Assembly (NCBI GenBank): GCA_002070395.1
Contig: MWDE01000009.1
Coordinates: forward strand, 1-64,000
Direction of reading: 5' to 3'
DNA from: Synergistetes bacterium ADurb.Bin155
GTDB lineage: Bacteria; Synergistota; Synergistia; Synergistales; Thermovirgaceae
DNA: 64,000 nucleotides
This document shows positions 7,492-15,734 of this stretch, piece by piece. The notes beneath the pieces were generated by a model. The model searched no databases, had not been told where the DNA came from, and saw only the letters and a list, made by a program, of their open reading frames with translations. Both the position numbers and the translations under genes were made by a program. Position 1 is the first letter of the stretch, and each line of letters starts with the position of its first letter.

Positions 7492-7707
7492 TTGCCAAAA
7501 AAATTTATGGTTACCGTGGATCCCCGCTGGTGCAAGGGTTGTGGTTTATGCCTTGCCGTGTGCCCTACCAAGGTATTCGATTTTGACGAAGGGCTGAAGT
7601 CGGTACCAACGAGGATGGAGGACTGTATCGGTTGCAAGCAATGTGAGAACATCTGCCCCGATCTGGCGATCACGGTAGAGGGGAGTGCGGACAATGCCAA
7701 GAGTTGA
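7492..7707 (+). CDS. korD: 2-oxoacid:ferredoxin oxidoreductase, delta (ferredoxin) subunit
   Basis: A small two-cluster ferredoxin with CKGCGLCLAVCP and CIGCKQCENICPD. These are two C-x2-C-x2-C-x3-C-P motifs, so two [4Fe-4S] clusters. It is the electron-accepting subunit of the four-subunit oxidoreductase. I prefer TTG 7492 because AGGTGA lies 5 nt upstream; GTG 7483 would sit too close to GGAGG. It overlaps the alpha-subunit start by 14 nt. Specificity (2-oxoglutarate versus branched-chain or other keto acids) is not fixed by this subunit. Confidence 0.88.
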   Translation: MPKKFMVTVDPRWCKGCGLCLAVCPTKVFDFDEGLKSVPTRMEDCIGCKQCENICPDLAITVEGSADNAKS

Positions 7708-8830
7708 ATTCTGGCAAGGGAATGCTTCGATCGCCCAAGGGGCCCTTGCCGCAGGCTGTCGATTTTTTGGAGGTTACCCCATAACACCCTCGTCGGAGAT
7801 AGCGGAAGTCATGGCGGCTGAACTGCCTGCCCATAATGGCCGGTTCATACAAATGGAGGACGAAATAGCGGGGATCGCAGCAGCGATCGGGGGGTCGGTG
7901 GCAGGTTTCAAGGCGATGACCGCCACTTCCGGCCCCGGCTTCTCGCTCAAACAGGAAAACCTGGGACTCGCCTACATGGCTGAGATCCCCCTCGTAGTAG
8001 TGGATGTCATGCGCGGGGGACCCTCCACCGGACTTCCAACCTCCATTGCCCAACAGGACGTGATGCAGGCCCGATGGGGTACTCACGGGGACCATGCCAC
8101 CATCGCCTATGCACCTTCGTCCGTGCAGGAATGTTTCGAGGTGGCGATAAAGGCTTTCAATATGGCCGAACGATTCAGGCAGCCCGTTCTGATCATGAGC
8201 GATGAAGTCCTCGGTCATATGCGGGAAAAGGTCGTCGTCCCCGACAGGGAGACTTACACCATAGTGAACAGGAAAAAGCCTTCCTGTGCCCCGGACGTTT
8301 TCATGCCCTACAAACCCGATCCCGAGGACAATCTCCCCCCCATGGCATCCTTCGGCGACGGGTACCGTTGGCACATTACAGGTCTTACCCACAACGAGTG
8401 GGGGTTCCCGACGAACTGCCCCGAAGAGATAGCAAAAAAGACGGCCCGTTTGATGGACAAGGTCAATGCCTATCGTGATGATATCGTCGAATTTGAGACC
8501 GAGAGTGTGGAAGATGCCCGGATCATCGTCGTTGCTTTCGGCAGCGTAGCCCGTACCGCTTTAAGCGCTGTCAGGATGGCCAGAAGCAAGGGGCTCAAGG
8601 TGGGTTATTTCCGACCGATAGTGCTCTGGCCATTCCCCGACAGGGAACTCGAAGCCCTGGCTGAAAAGGCGGGAAAGTTGATCGTCCCGGAGTTGAATTA
8701 CGGGCAGATGGTCAATGAAGTGGAAAGATCAGTCCACGGCAAAGCCGGGATCACCCAGATGAGCCTGGTCAACGGCGAGCTTTTCCAGCCCTCCGAGATC
8801 CTGGAGAAAATCGAGGAGGTGGCCCGATAA
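7694..8830 (+). CDS. korA: 2-oxoglutarate(2-oxoacid):ferredoxin oxidoreductase, alpha subunit
   Basis: The alpha subunit carries the pyruvate-ferredoxin oxidoreductase N-terminal fold. GNASIAQGALAAGCRFFGGYP, the PITPSSEIAE motif, QMEDEIAG and TATSGPGFSLK are all characteristic of KorA-type enzymes. With the beta subunit it oxidatively decarboxylates a 2-oxoacid to acyl-CoA and reduces ferredoxin. The start is ATG 7694, with GAGGGG about 9 nt upstream. The stop overlaps the korB ATG by one base. Family resemblance favours 2-oxoglutarate, but related substrates remain possible. Confidence 0.88.
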   Translation: MPRVEFWQGNASIAQGALAAGCRFFGGYPITPSSEIAEVMAAELPAHNGRFIQMEDEIAGIAAAIGGSVAGFKAMTATSGPGFSLKQENLGLAYMAEIPLVVVDVMRGGPSTGLPTSIAQQDVMQARWGTHGDHATIAYAPSSVQECFEVAIKAFNMAERFRQPVLIMSDEVLGHMREKVVVPDRETYTIVNRKKPSCAPDVFMPYKPDPEDNLPPMASFGDGYRWHITGLTHNEWGFPTNCPEEIAKKTARLMDKVNAYRDDIVEFETESVEDARIIVVAFGSVARTALSAVRMARSKGLKVGYFRPIVLWPFPDRELEALAEKAGKLIVPELNYGQMVNEVERSVHGKAGITQMSLVNGELFQPSEILEKIEEVAR

Positions 8831-9654
8831 TGCCGCGCCCTGAAGTTATGTCATGGTTGAGAAAGAGATTTTTTCCTCACCTGTGGTGCCCCGGATGCGG
8901 CCATGGGATCATAATGCACGCGATCCTGAGGGCCCTTATCGATTCAGGGAAAACAAAGGAACAGACGGTGATCGCCTCCGGGATAGGTTGTTCCAGCAGG
9001 ATGCCTGGTTATATAGATGCTTGCACTATCCATACCACTCACGGCAGGTCCCTGGCTTTTGCCACCGGCATCAAGTTGGCGAACCCTGAACTCACGATAG
9101 TCGATGTTATGGGGGACGGCGATTGTACGGCTATCGGCGGCAATCATTTCATCCATGCCTGCCGAAGGAACATCGGCATCACCGCTGTGGTGATGAACAA
9201 CAATATATACGGCATGACCGGAGGACAGGCTTCGCCTACTACGCCCCTTGGGGCCAAGGCGACTACAGCTCCTTATGGAGCCATCGACCCACCTTTTGAC
9301 GTATGCAAACTAGCCCAGGGCGCCGGAGCTACCTATGTGGCCCGGACCACTGTGGCGCAGCCCGTCCTTTGCGAACAGTATATTAAGAACGGGATAGCCA
9401 ACAGGGGTTTTTCCGTTATTGAGATCCTAACCAACTGCCACACCCAGTTTGGCAGGAGAAACAACCTAAGGACTCCTGTGGACAACCTGAACTTCTTCAA
9501 GAAAAATTCCGTCCCTTTGGCTAAAGCTCAAGGCATGACCCCCGCCGACCTTGAAGGCAAGATTGTCACTGGCGAATTCGTGAAGAGAGAAGCACCGGAA
9601 TATACCGATCTCTACCGTAGCCTGGTCGAGAGGATTGGGGGCGACGAACGATGA
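8830..9654 (+). CDS. korB: 2-oxoglutarate(2-oxoacid):ferredoxin oxidoreductase, beta (TPP-binding) subunit
   Basis: This subunit binds thiamine diphosphate and Mg2+. LWCPGCGHG is the conserved N-terminal motif, IGCSSR and HTTHGRSLAFATG follow, and VMGDGDCTAIGGNHFIHACRRN is the GDG...N TPP signature. MNNNIYGMTGGQASPTTP is also standard. The 274-residue length fits KorB. The one-base overlap with korA and the 4-nt overlap with the gamma subunit support equal expression of the complex. Confidence 0.9.
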   Translation: MPRPEVMSWLRKRFFPHLWCPGCGHGIIMHAILRALIDSGKTKEQTVIASGIGCSSRMPGYIDACTIHTTHGRSLAFATGIKLANPELTIVDVMGDGDCTAIGGNHFIHACRRNIGITAVVMNNNIYGMTGGQASPTTPLGAKATTAPYGAIDPPFDVCKLAQGAGATYVARTTVAQPVLCEQYIKNGIANRGFSVIEILTNCHTQFGRRNNLRTPVDNLNFFKKNSVPLAKAQGMTPADLEGKIVTGEFVKREAPEYTDLYRSLVERIGGDER

Positions 9655-10196
9655 GGGACCGTTACGAGATAAGGTTCGCAGGTTCCGGCGGCCAGGGGGT
9701 CATACTGGCTGCCGTGGTGGTGGGAGAAGCCGCGGCTATCTTCGAAGGTCTGAACTCGGTCCAGACTCAGTCCTACGGCCCGGAAGCAAGGGGAGGCAAA
9801 TCCAAATCGGAGGTCGTCATTTCAAGAGGCAGTATCGATTACCCGAAGGCTACCACCCCTGACCTACAGATCATACTCAACCAGGCTTCCTGCGACGAAT
9901 TCATCGCCCAGACAGGTAAGGGTGGGATAGTGGTCGTCGATGATACCTATGTGTCATCCGTCCCGGAGACGGAAGCCCAGGTCTTCAGTTTACCCATCGT
10001 CAAAACTGCAAGAGAAAAGGTCGGGAGGGAACTGGTCACGAACATGGTGGCCCTCGGCGTTACGGCCAAAATCCTGGAGAAGAAGGGGCTCATGAAAGCC
10101 GAATCCTTAAAGCAAGCTGTATTGGCAAGAGTTCCAAAAGGGACTGAAGAGATCAACGAAAAAGCCTTTATAGAGGGTTACAAACTGATGGAATAG
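9651..10196 (+). CDS. korC: 2-oxoacid:ferredoxin oxidoreductase, gamma subunit
   Basis: The 181-residue gamma subunit begins YEIRFAGSGGQGVILA and includes QTQSYGPEARGGKSKSEVVIS, both hallmarks of the POR/KOR gamma family. The later region has TAREKVGRELVTNMVALG. It completes the delta-alpha-beta-gamma set and likely helps bind coenzyme A and hold the assembly together. A strong terminator follows 40 nt later, so it closes the operon. Confidence 0.9.
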   Translation: MRDRYEIRFAGSGGQGVILAAVVVGEAAAIFEGLNSVQTQSYGPEARGGKSKSEVVISRGSIDYPKATTPDLQIILNQASCDEFIAQTGKGGIVVVDDTYVSSVPETEAQVFSLPIVKTAREKVGRELVTNMVALGVTAKILEKKGLMKAESLKQAVLARVPKGTEEINEKAFIEGYKLME

Positions 10197-10235
10197 ACCT
10201 GGAAGAGTCGGTATTACCCGTTTCCGGCGGTAAGG

Positions 10236-10271
10236 AGCGAGGCGCGAGGTAGCACTCACGCCTCGCTTTTT
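10236..10271 (+). terminator. Rho-independent terminator of the kor operon
   Basis: AGCGAGGCG (10236-10244) pairs perfectly with CGCCTCGCT (10259-10267), followed by a T run to 10271. Confidence 0.88.
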
Positions 10272-10361
10272 GGTATGCCTCCTTAAAAATAATAGGAGAC
10301 CTGACCTTAAGTTCTGTGATCTCCCGCTGTTCTTCTTGAGAGTTATCCTCTAACATAACCC

Positions 10362-10483
10362 AAGGGGATGACATTTCCACCTTCTCAGGAGAAGGGGACC
10401 TCGTGCCTGTCCCCTTAAGGGGTGACATTACCCCCTTCCTTTCGGAAGGGGACCCTGCCCCATTTCTTCAAGAATGGGGCTTC
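10362..10483. repeat. Pair of ~39-bp imperfect direct repeats with nested palindromes
   Basis: Positions 10362-10400 and 10417-10454 share AAGGGG-TGACATT-CC-CCTTC and GAAGGGGACC. Each ends in its own hairpin: CCTTCTC/GAGAAGG in the first and CCCCTTCC/GGAAGGGG in the second. CCCCTTAAGGGG joins them, and a third hairpin (GCCCCATT/AATGGGGC) follows at 10457-10480. The arrangement looks like a decayed insertion-sequence end or a REP-like cluster in the spacer between the kor terminator and tRNA-Gly. The rest of the 10197-10557 gap shows nothing else I can name. Confidence 0.5.
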
Positions 10484-10516
10484 GTCGCCGTCCGGCCACA
10501 GCGGATACGCGGCTTG

Positions 10517-10545
10517 TTGCCAAACCAGCGATGCCAAATTATAAT
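10517..10545 (+). promoter_or_regulatory. Sigma-70-type promoter of tRNA-Gly
   Basis: TTGCCA (10517-10522) and a perfect TATAAT (10540-10545) are 17 bp apart. The predicted start near 10552 lies about 6 nt before the mature tRNA. Confidence 0.8.
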
Positions 10546-10557
10546 GGGCCATCGAGG

Positions 10558-10633
10558 GCGGACATAGCTCAGCTGGTAGAGCATCGGCTTCCCAAGCCGA
10601 GGGTCGCGGGTTCGAATCCCGTTGTCCGCTCCA
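10558..10633 (+). tRNA. tRNA-Gly (anticodon CCC)
   Basis: The acceptor stem GCGGACA pairs with TGTCCGC. The D arm begins AGCTCAGCTGGTAGAGC. The anticodon stem TCGGC/GCCGA encloses TTCCCAA, giving anticodon CCC. The T arm CGGGTTCGAATCCCG is standard. Discriminator T10630 and encoded CCA (10631-10633) complete a 76-nt gene. Confidence 0.95.
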
Positions 10634-10799
10634 ATTTTTTTATGTTATTCTTTATCGTGTCCCCGTAGGTAATGTTTTTGAACCCTCCAAAACGAAGACT
10701 CCGGGAAGGTTCATCCCGCTGGATCCCGGCCGTCAGAAAAATGAACTCGGCCTTGTCGAGTTGACATGATATGGGGGAGGCTATTAAAATCTTGTAGGT

Positions 10800-10829
10800 T
10801 TGTTAAAAAATTTCCTTATACAGTATAAT
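10800..10829 (+). promoter_or_regulatory. Probable promoter of the V-ATPase operon
   Basis: TTGTTA (10800-10805) and TATAAT (10824-10829) are spaced by 18 bp in an AT-rich stretch. The first gene starts 22 nt downstream of the -10 box, so the leader is very short. Confidence 0.65.
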
Positions 10830-10850
10830 GCATGCTGGGAGGTAATAGGT

Positions 10851-11183
10851 GTGCCGAAAAACATCGCGGAAGAAATAACCGAAGCGGAGGTCAAAGCCAG
10901 GCAGATCATCCAAGACGCCCGTGCTGAAGGGGCGCGGGTTTTGGCCCAGGCCAGGGCCGAAGCAGAAAACCTGGCCAAGGGATCAAGACAAAGGTATCAC
11001 CGAAGCCTAAGGGATGCGACCCTCAAACTTGAAGAAGAGGCCGACAGGGAATCGGAAAAAACTATTGAAAAAGGCAGAAAAGAAGCTGAAGGACTGGTCC
11101 AGAGCAATAAAGGCAAGGTGGACGCTGTGGCTGATTGGGTTGCAGAAGAGGTGATGTCACGATATGGCAGTAACGAAGGTTAA
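10851..11183 (+). CDS. atpH: V-type ATP synthase subunit H/G (AhaH-like peripheral stalk)
   Basis: A 110-residue, highly charged, almost wholly alpha-helical protein rich in Ala, Glu, Lys and Arg (AEVKARQIIQDARAEGARVL and later E/K-rich heptads). This is typical of the stalk subunit that pairs with subunit E as a coiled coil. The start is GTG 10851, with GGGAGGTAAT 7 nt upstream; an in-frame upstream ATG lacks such a site. It is the first gene of the V-ATPase operon and overlaps subunit I by 20 nt. Identification rests on composition and position. Confidence 0.75.
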   Translation: MPKNIAEEITEAEVKARQIIQDARAEGARVLAQARAEAENLAKGSRQRYHRSLRDATLKLEEEADRESEKTIEKGRKEAEGLVQSNKGKVDAVADWVAEEVMSRYGSNEG

Positions 11184-13206
11184 AAAAGTCCGCATCGTCT
11201 CTCATCACGATAGCTTGGATACAACCATCGCCGCACTTCAGGGCCTCGGATGTTGTGAGATCATTCCTCCCGATGGGGAGAGTCGACCCGAGGGAGGTCT
11301 CGGCTCGACGACTCCCGAAAGGATCAAGCCAGGCAGGTCCTCGGAACTGGAAACCTGCATTAGTGACTGCCGATTCCTCCTAAGGTTCCTCGAACCCCTT
11401 TACGCCGAAAAAGGCGGGACACTGGAAAGACTTCTCGGCCCCAAACCCCCCGTTACATTGACAGAACTGGCCTCACTGAGAGCCCGGACAGATCTCCCCG
11501 CCCTATCTTCAAAAGCACGAAATCTTGAACGAAGCATATCGGAGATGCGATCGGAGACCGGACAGATAGCCAATCAACTCCATCTCCTGGAACCCATCAA
11601 GGAGTTGGGACTGCCTCTTTGGGTCATCACCAGGGGGACCGAGAAAGTGATGGGCGTGATGGGTTCTATACCCACGGGACGAAAGGCTAGCCTCGCAGAA
11701 CACTTTTCCAGCGTTGTGAATGGTGAGGGCGAGTTATTCCTCTCCTCCTCGACGGCGAAGGAAACCGAGGCCATGGCAGTCCTGATATTCCCCCGGGTTT
11801 TTGAACAGGAAGTGATGGAATCCGCCGCCAAGGCTGGTTTCTCCAGGATAGACTGTCCACCGGTGCTCGAAGAGAAGCCCGCCAAAGAGATAGAAAGGTT
11901 GGCGAAGCGGCGGGGAGAACTCGCTGAGGAGATTGCCTCCGCCGAAGATGAGGCTTCACGAATGGCAACAGAAGTGGTGCCGGTGGTAAGGAATCTGAGT
12001 GACTACCTGGCGGTATTGGCAGCAAGAAACGAGGCGGGCGATTCCGGGGTCTCCTCGGAGAAAGTATCCGTCTTGTGGTTTTGGATCCCCGCGGGCAAGA
12101 TAAAGGATGTCGAAAAGGCCCTGGAGCCTTGCAAAGGCCTGGTGGATATTTATTCCGAGGATCCATCCCCGGAGGACAACCCGCCGATATTACTTGAAAA
12201 CCCCCGATGGGCCATCCCTTTCTCTCCGCTCACAAAGCTTTACGGGATGCCGTCCTACTCGGGCATAGACCCAACGGTGCTGATGGCACCCTTCTTCTTC
12301 CTCTTCTTCGGCATGTGCCTGGGGGATGGAGGTTACGGTCTTGTCCTGGGTGCTTTCCTGCTTTACGCCCTCTTGCGGTACAGGCTTTCGGGGGACACAA
12401 AAAATTTCTTTGTCCTCCTCCTTTTGGGCAGTATCTCCACCGTTCTTGTGGGTGCCCTGACGGGTAGTTGGCTCGGTGACATGATCGACGTGTTCGGTAT
12501 TTTCGCCCCTATTAAGTCCTTAAAGGACAGCCTTGTCCTCATCAAGCCCATGGATGACCCCATTACCTTTCTGGCTATTGCGCTCGGCCTGGGAGTGGTC
12601 CAGATCCTCTTCGGCATATTGATCGCCTTTTGGGATGCTTTCCGGAAGGGAGACATGATGGGTGCTTTCGCCGACCAGGGTGGGTGGCTGGCTCTTCTGG
12701 TAGGGTTTCTCCTTTGGGGGGCTTCTTCTTTGGGAGTAGGGGGTGGCGCAACGCTTTTCTCGGGCAAGGCGCTTGCCGCCGTCGGAGCCCTGACCCTCGT
12801 GGCAACCCAGGGCAGGGACAAGCCTGGAGTGATCAGAAAGGTAGTATCCGGGGTACTGAGCCTCTACAATGTAACTTCCTACCTGGGGGATGTCCTTAGT
12901 TACAGCCGCCTTCTCGCGCTGGGACTGGCCACCTCGGCCATAGCCATGATCGGCAACACTCTTACGATCCTCGTTTCCGGGATACCTTACGTTGGGTGGG
13001 TCCTGGCCTTCCTGATATTCTTCGGCGGCCACCTTTTCAGTGTCGTTGTGAACGTACTCGGTTCTTTTATCCATTCCTTGCGCCTCCAGTACGTTGAATT
13101 CTTCAGCAAGTTCTATTCAGCCGGGGGGAGGGCTTTCAACCCGCTGAGGGTGGCTACGAAATTCACGAGAATAACCGGGCAGGGAGTCGAAGGTCCGGGT
13201 TTATAG
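11164..13206 (+). CDS. atpI: V-type ATP synthase subunit I (membrane stator, a-subunit homologue)
   Basis: The 680-residue protein has a soluble N-terminal half (about 1-380) with coiled-coil segments, then a C-terminal half with seven to eight hydrophobic helices (for example APFFFLFFGMCLGDGGYG). It ends in family signatures VTSYLGDVLSYSRLLALGLA and HSLRLQYVEFFSKFY. The arginine in SYSRLLALGL is the expected essential residue facing the ion-binding ring. This subunit forms the ion half-channels. The next gene encodes the K ring subunit. Confidence 0.92.
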   Translation: MAVTKVKKVRIVSHHDSLDTTIAALQGLGCCEIIPPDGESRPEGGLGSTTPERIKPGRSSELETCISDCRFLLRFLEPLYAEKGGTLERLLGPKPPVTLTELASLRARTDLPALSSKARNLERSISEMRSETGQIANQLHLLEPIKELGLPLWVITRGTEKVMGVMGSIPTGRKASLAEHFSSVVNGEGELFLSSSTAKETEAMAVLIFPRVFEQEVMESAAKAGFSRIDCPPVLEEKPAKEIERLAKRRGELAEEIASAEDEASRMATEVVPVVRNLSDYLAVLAARNEAGDSGVSSEKVSVLWFWIPAGKIKDVEKALEPCKGLVDIYSEDPSPEDNPPILLENPRWAIPFSPLTKLYGMPSYSGIDPTVLMAPFFFLFFGMCLGDGGYGLVLGAFLLYALLRYRLSGDTKNFFVLLLLGSISTVLVGALTGSWLGDMIDVFGIFAPIKSLKDSLVLIKPMDDPITFLAIALGLGVVQILFGILIAFWDAFRKGDMMGAFADQGGWLALLVGFLLWGASSLGVGGGATLFSGKALAAVGALTLVATQGRDKPGVIRKVVSGVLSLYNVTSYLGDVLSYSRLLALGLATSAIAMIGNTLTILVSGIPYVGWVLAFLIFFGGHLFSVVVNVLGSFIHSLRLQYVEFFSKFYSAGGRAFNPLRVATKFTRITGQGVEGPGL

Positions 13207-13262
13207 AAAAGATACTGTTCTATTAAATTTTTAGCATTCTTTGAGAGGAGTGTGCTTCAATA

Positions 13263-13739
13263 ATGGATCAACTTGGGATCATGCTTGCGGTACTTGGCGC
13301 GGCACTTGCCGCCGGGTTTTCAGGTTCAGGTTCGGCGATAGGGGTCGGCATCGCTGGGGAATCCGGTGCTGGCATCATGACAGAAGACCCCGGCAAGTTC
13401 GGTCTCGTCCTTTTGCTCCAGGCTCTCCCCGGGACTCAGGGCATCTACGGGCTCCTCACTGCCTTTTTCGCGATCCTCAAGGTTGGGCTTCTAGGTGGGG
13501 CCGTCGTTTCCGTCAATGTTTGGCAGGGATTGGGAGTCCTCTTCGCCTGCCTTCCCATTGCCATCGCCGGGTACTATTCGGCCATTGCCCAGGGCAAGAC
13601 TTCCGCAGCGAGTATCCAGATGATAGCCAAGAGACCTGAGGAGACAGGAAAGGCGGTCATCCTTCCTGCCATGGTCGAAACTTACGCCGTTCTCGCCTTG
13701 TTGATGAGCATAATACTCCTGAACAGCATCCAGATCTGA
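13263..13739 (+). CDS. atpK: V-type ATP synthase subunit K (sodium-binding rotor ring proteolipid)
   Basis: A 158-residue tandem-hairpin proteolipid with four transmembrane helices. Helix 2 carries LPGTQGIYG (L55, T58, Q59, Y62), helix 3 carries Q110 and helix 4 carries E139 (AMVETYAVL). These match the Na+ ligands known for Enterococcus hirae NtpK (L61, T64, Q65, Y68, Q110, E139) one for one, so Na+ coupling is strongly suggested. Only one carboxylate per four helices is present, as in eukaryotic-type rings. The ATG lies 12 nt after GAGGAG. It sits between subunits I and E. Confidence 0.93.
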   Translation: MDQLGIMLAVLGAALAAGFSGSGSAIGVGIAGESGAGIMTEDPGKFGLVLLLQALPGTQGIYGLLTAFFAILKVGLLGGAVVSVNVWQGLGVLFACLPIAIAGYYSAIAQGKTSAASIQMIAKRPEETGKAVILPAMVETYAVLALLMSIILLNSIQI

Positions 13740-13767
13740 CCGGTTTTATGACAACGGGGTGAGATAG

Positions 13768-14352
13768 ATGTCCTTAGCAGACATTAAAACAAAGATCGAA
13801 GCCGATGCTAGGAACGAGGCGGAGGGGATTCTTGGACAGTTCCGTGCCCAGGCTGACGAGATCCTTGTCACGGCCAGGCGTGAAAGTGAAATGCTTGACA
13901 AAAAGCTCCAGGAGAGGATCAGCCATGAAGAGGGCGAAGTGCGGAAAAGAAAAACGATCGTGGCCGATCTCGAAGTCAGAAAGCTCATGCTGGGAGCGAA
14001 AAGAGAACTGGTAGACCTTGTCTATGAGAAGGCCATGGCGATCCTATCCAGCCTTCCCAGGGACAGGTATGCAGGTTTCATGACAGCGCTGCTCGGGTCT
14101 TCGGAGGTTTCCGGGGATGAAGAGGTTTTTCTGTGCAAGGGAGAAAAGGTTTTGGATCAAAAGTGGCTGGATGAGGTGAACGCCCAAAGGAAGTACAACC
14201 TGACCCTTTCCCGGGACAGGATCCAAGGGTCCGGGGGGTTCGTCCTCAGGAAGGGCAGGATAGATATCAACTGCACTTGGGATGTCCTCCTCGGTCGGGT
14301 TAAGGAAGACTTGGAGGCAGAGGTTGTCGATCGCCTCTTTCCCAGCCGTTAG
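13768..14352 (+). CDS. atpE: V-type ATP synthase subunit E (peripheral stalk)
   Basis: A 194-residue protein with an N-terminal long charged helix (about 1-90; KIEADARNEAEGILGQF) and a compact C-terminal domain containing GSGGFVLRKGRIDINCTW, a recognisable family segment. It forms the peripheral stalk with the H/G subunit. The ATG follows GGGGTGAG at good spacing. The spacing to subunit C (13 nt) keeps it in the operon. Confidence 0.88.
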   Translation: MSLADIKTKIEADARNEAEGILGQFRAQADEILVTARRESEMLDKKLQERISHEEGEVRKRKTIVADLEVRKLMLGAKRELVDLVYEKAMAILSSLPRDRYAGFMTALLGSSEVSGDEEVFLCKGEKVLDQKWLDEVNAQRKYNLTLSRDRIQGSGGFVLRKGRIDINCTWDVLLGRVKEDLEAEVVDRLFPSR

Positions 14353-14365
14353 GGAGGTTCCTACT

Positions 14366-15376
14366 ATGGCCGACCCTGCCGACTACGGTTATGCCGTTTC
14401 AAGACTCAGGGCGATGGAAAACAGGCTTCTTGACCAGGGAGTATATCAACGGCTCCTTGACAGCGAAGACCTACCTTCGGCCCTAAAGGTGATGTCCGAA
14501 ACGGCCTACGGGAAATGGTTCCTTGAGCAGCAGAACGAAAATACCTTTGAGCCCGCCATAGAATCGGAACTCAAGCACGTCTATACCGAAACGGAACAAT
14601 TTGTTCCCGACCCTTGCCTGTACAGGATCTTCAGACTTCCCTATGACATCCATAATATCAAGGTCCTCCTGAAAGGTATTTTCAAACAGAAACAGGGGGG
14701 GCAGAGGCGCTTGGACCTTCTGACCAGCCTTGGGAACATCCCCGTAGATGACCTGGTGATGGCCATCGAGAGCGAAGACTACCGCCTAATGCCCTTCGGA
14801 TTTCACAGGACCGTGCCGGAATCCGTTTCTATCTGGGAACAGACTCACGACATCCTCCAGGTAGAGCGCATTCTCGACCAGGCGCTCTTCTCACTCCAGA
14901 TAAAGATGGCAGACGAAGTGGCTTTCGAAGGAGTGAAACTGTTCGCACGATCCAGGGTCGATACAGAGAATATCAGGAACGTTGCCAGGCTCAAAAGAAT
15001 GGGTTTCGACTCGTCACAGGCCGCTCCGTTCCTTCATAACGGCGGATCCGTACCGGTGGAAAAGATCCAGTCCCTTATCAATGAACCCTATGAGGGATGG
15101 GAAAGAATACTCTCCTTCGCCGATGTCTCCAGGACACTTTCCGGGGCACAGGACCACGCGGACCTGGATTCCCTCATCGTGGACCTCGAAAAATCCATAG
15201 ATGACTTCCTGTCCTGGGTCCTGGCGAAGTACAAATACAGCCCCTTCGCGCCTGAGAATGTCCTTCACTACCTCTGGATGAAGGAAACGGAAGCCAAGAA
15301 CGTCAGGGTCCTTCTCATCGGCATAGGGAACGGGGCGGAACGCACGGTCCTCAGGAGGCTTTTAAGAAATGTCTGA
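14366..15376 (+). CDS. atpC: V-type ATP synthase subunit C (d-subunit, rotor-ring adaptor)
   Basis: Subunit C links the central stalk to the membrane ring. The 336-residue length is usual. It begins MADPADYGYAVSRLRAMENRLL and has the family segments DIHNIKVLLKGIF and LHYLWMKETEAKNVRVLLIG. I start it at ATG 14366 behind GGGAGG; the open frame extends upstream into subunit E. It overlaps subunit F by 8 nt. Confidence 0.9.
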   Translation: MADPADYGYAVSRLRAMENRLLDQGVYQRLLDSEDLPSALKVMSETAYGKWFLEQQNENTFEPAIESELKHVYTETEQFVPDPCLYRIFRLPYDIHNIKVLLKGIFKQKQGGQRRLDLLTSLGNIPVDDLVMAIESEDYRLMPFGFHRTVPESVSIWEQTHDILQVERILDQALFSLQIKMADEVAFEGVKLFARSRVDTENIRNVARLKRMGFDSSQAAPFLHNGGSVPVEKIQSLINEPYEGWERILSFADVSRTLSGAQDHADLDSLIVDLEKSIDDFLSWVLAKYKYSPFAPENVLHYLWMKETEAKNVRVLLIGIGNGAERTVLRRLLRNV

Positions 15377-15695
15377 CGGAAAGAACCTTTTAATGGCCGC
15401 TGTGGGTGATTTTGAAAGCGTTCTCCCTTTCCAGGCTGTCGGCGTGAGTCCCTTTACCCCGGAGAACGGGCTAAGGGAACTTCTCCTGGGGCTGGCCAAG
15501 GAACATTACGCCGTGGTATTCCTCGTTGACTCCCTTTACAGGGACAACCAGGAGATGGTGGAGGAATTGAACGAGAACTATGCCATGAGTATCATTCCCG
15601 TCCCGGGCATCAGGGGTTCTACAGGGATAGGGATAAACACGATCCGTGAAAGTGTTGAAAGAGCGGTCGGGATGGATATTTTTTCCGTGAAGTAG
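15369..15695 (+). CDS. atpF: V-type ATP synthase subunit F (central stalk)
   Basis: A 108-residue alpha/beta protein starting MSDGKNLLMAAVGDFESVLPF, with the later segments VVFLVDSLYRDNQEMVEELN and SIIPVPGIRGSTGIGINTIR. It has the right size and pattern for subunit F, which binds subunit D in the rotor. It starts inside the end of subunit C and precedes subunit A. Confidence 0.88.
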   Translation: MSDGKNLLMAAVGDFESVLPFQAVGVSPFTPENGLRELLLGLAKEHYAVVFLVDSLYRDNQEMVEELNENYAMSIIPVPGIRGSTGIGINTIRESVERAVGMDIFSVK

Positions 15696-15734
15696 CCGTA
15701 ACGGAAGACACGAGTGTACTCGGAGGGGATATTA

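Noticed and set aside
10168-10428. An 86-residue minus-strand ORF in the kor-tRNA-Gly spacer
   Set aside because: It covers the kor terminator and the repeat cluster and lacks a known domain. It might be a decayed transposase but I could not support that.
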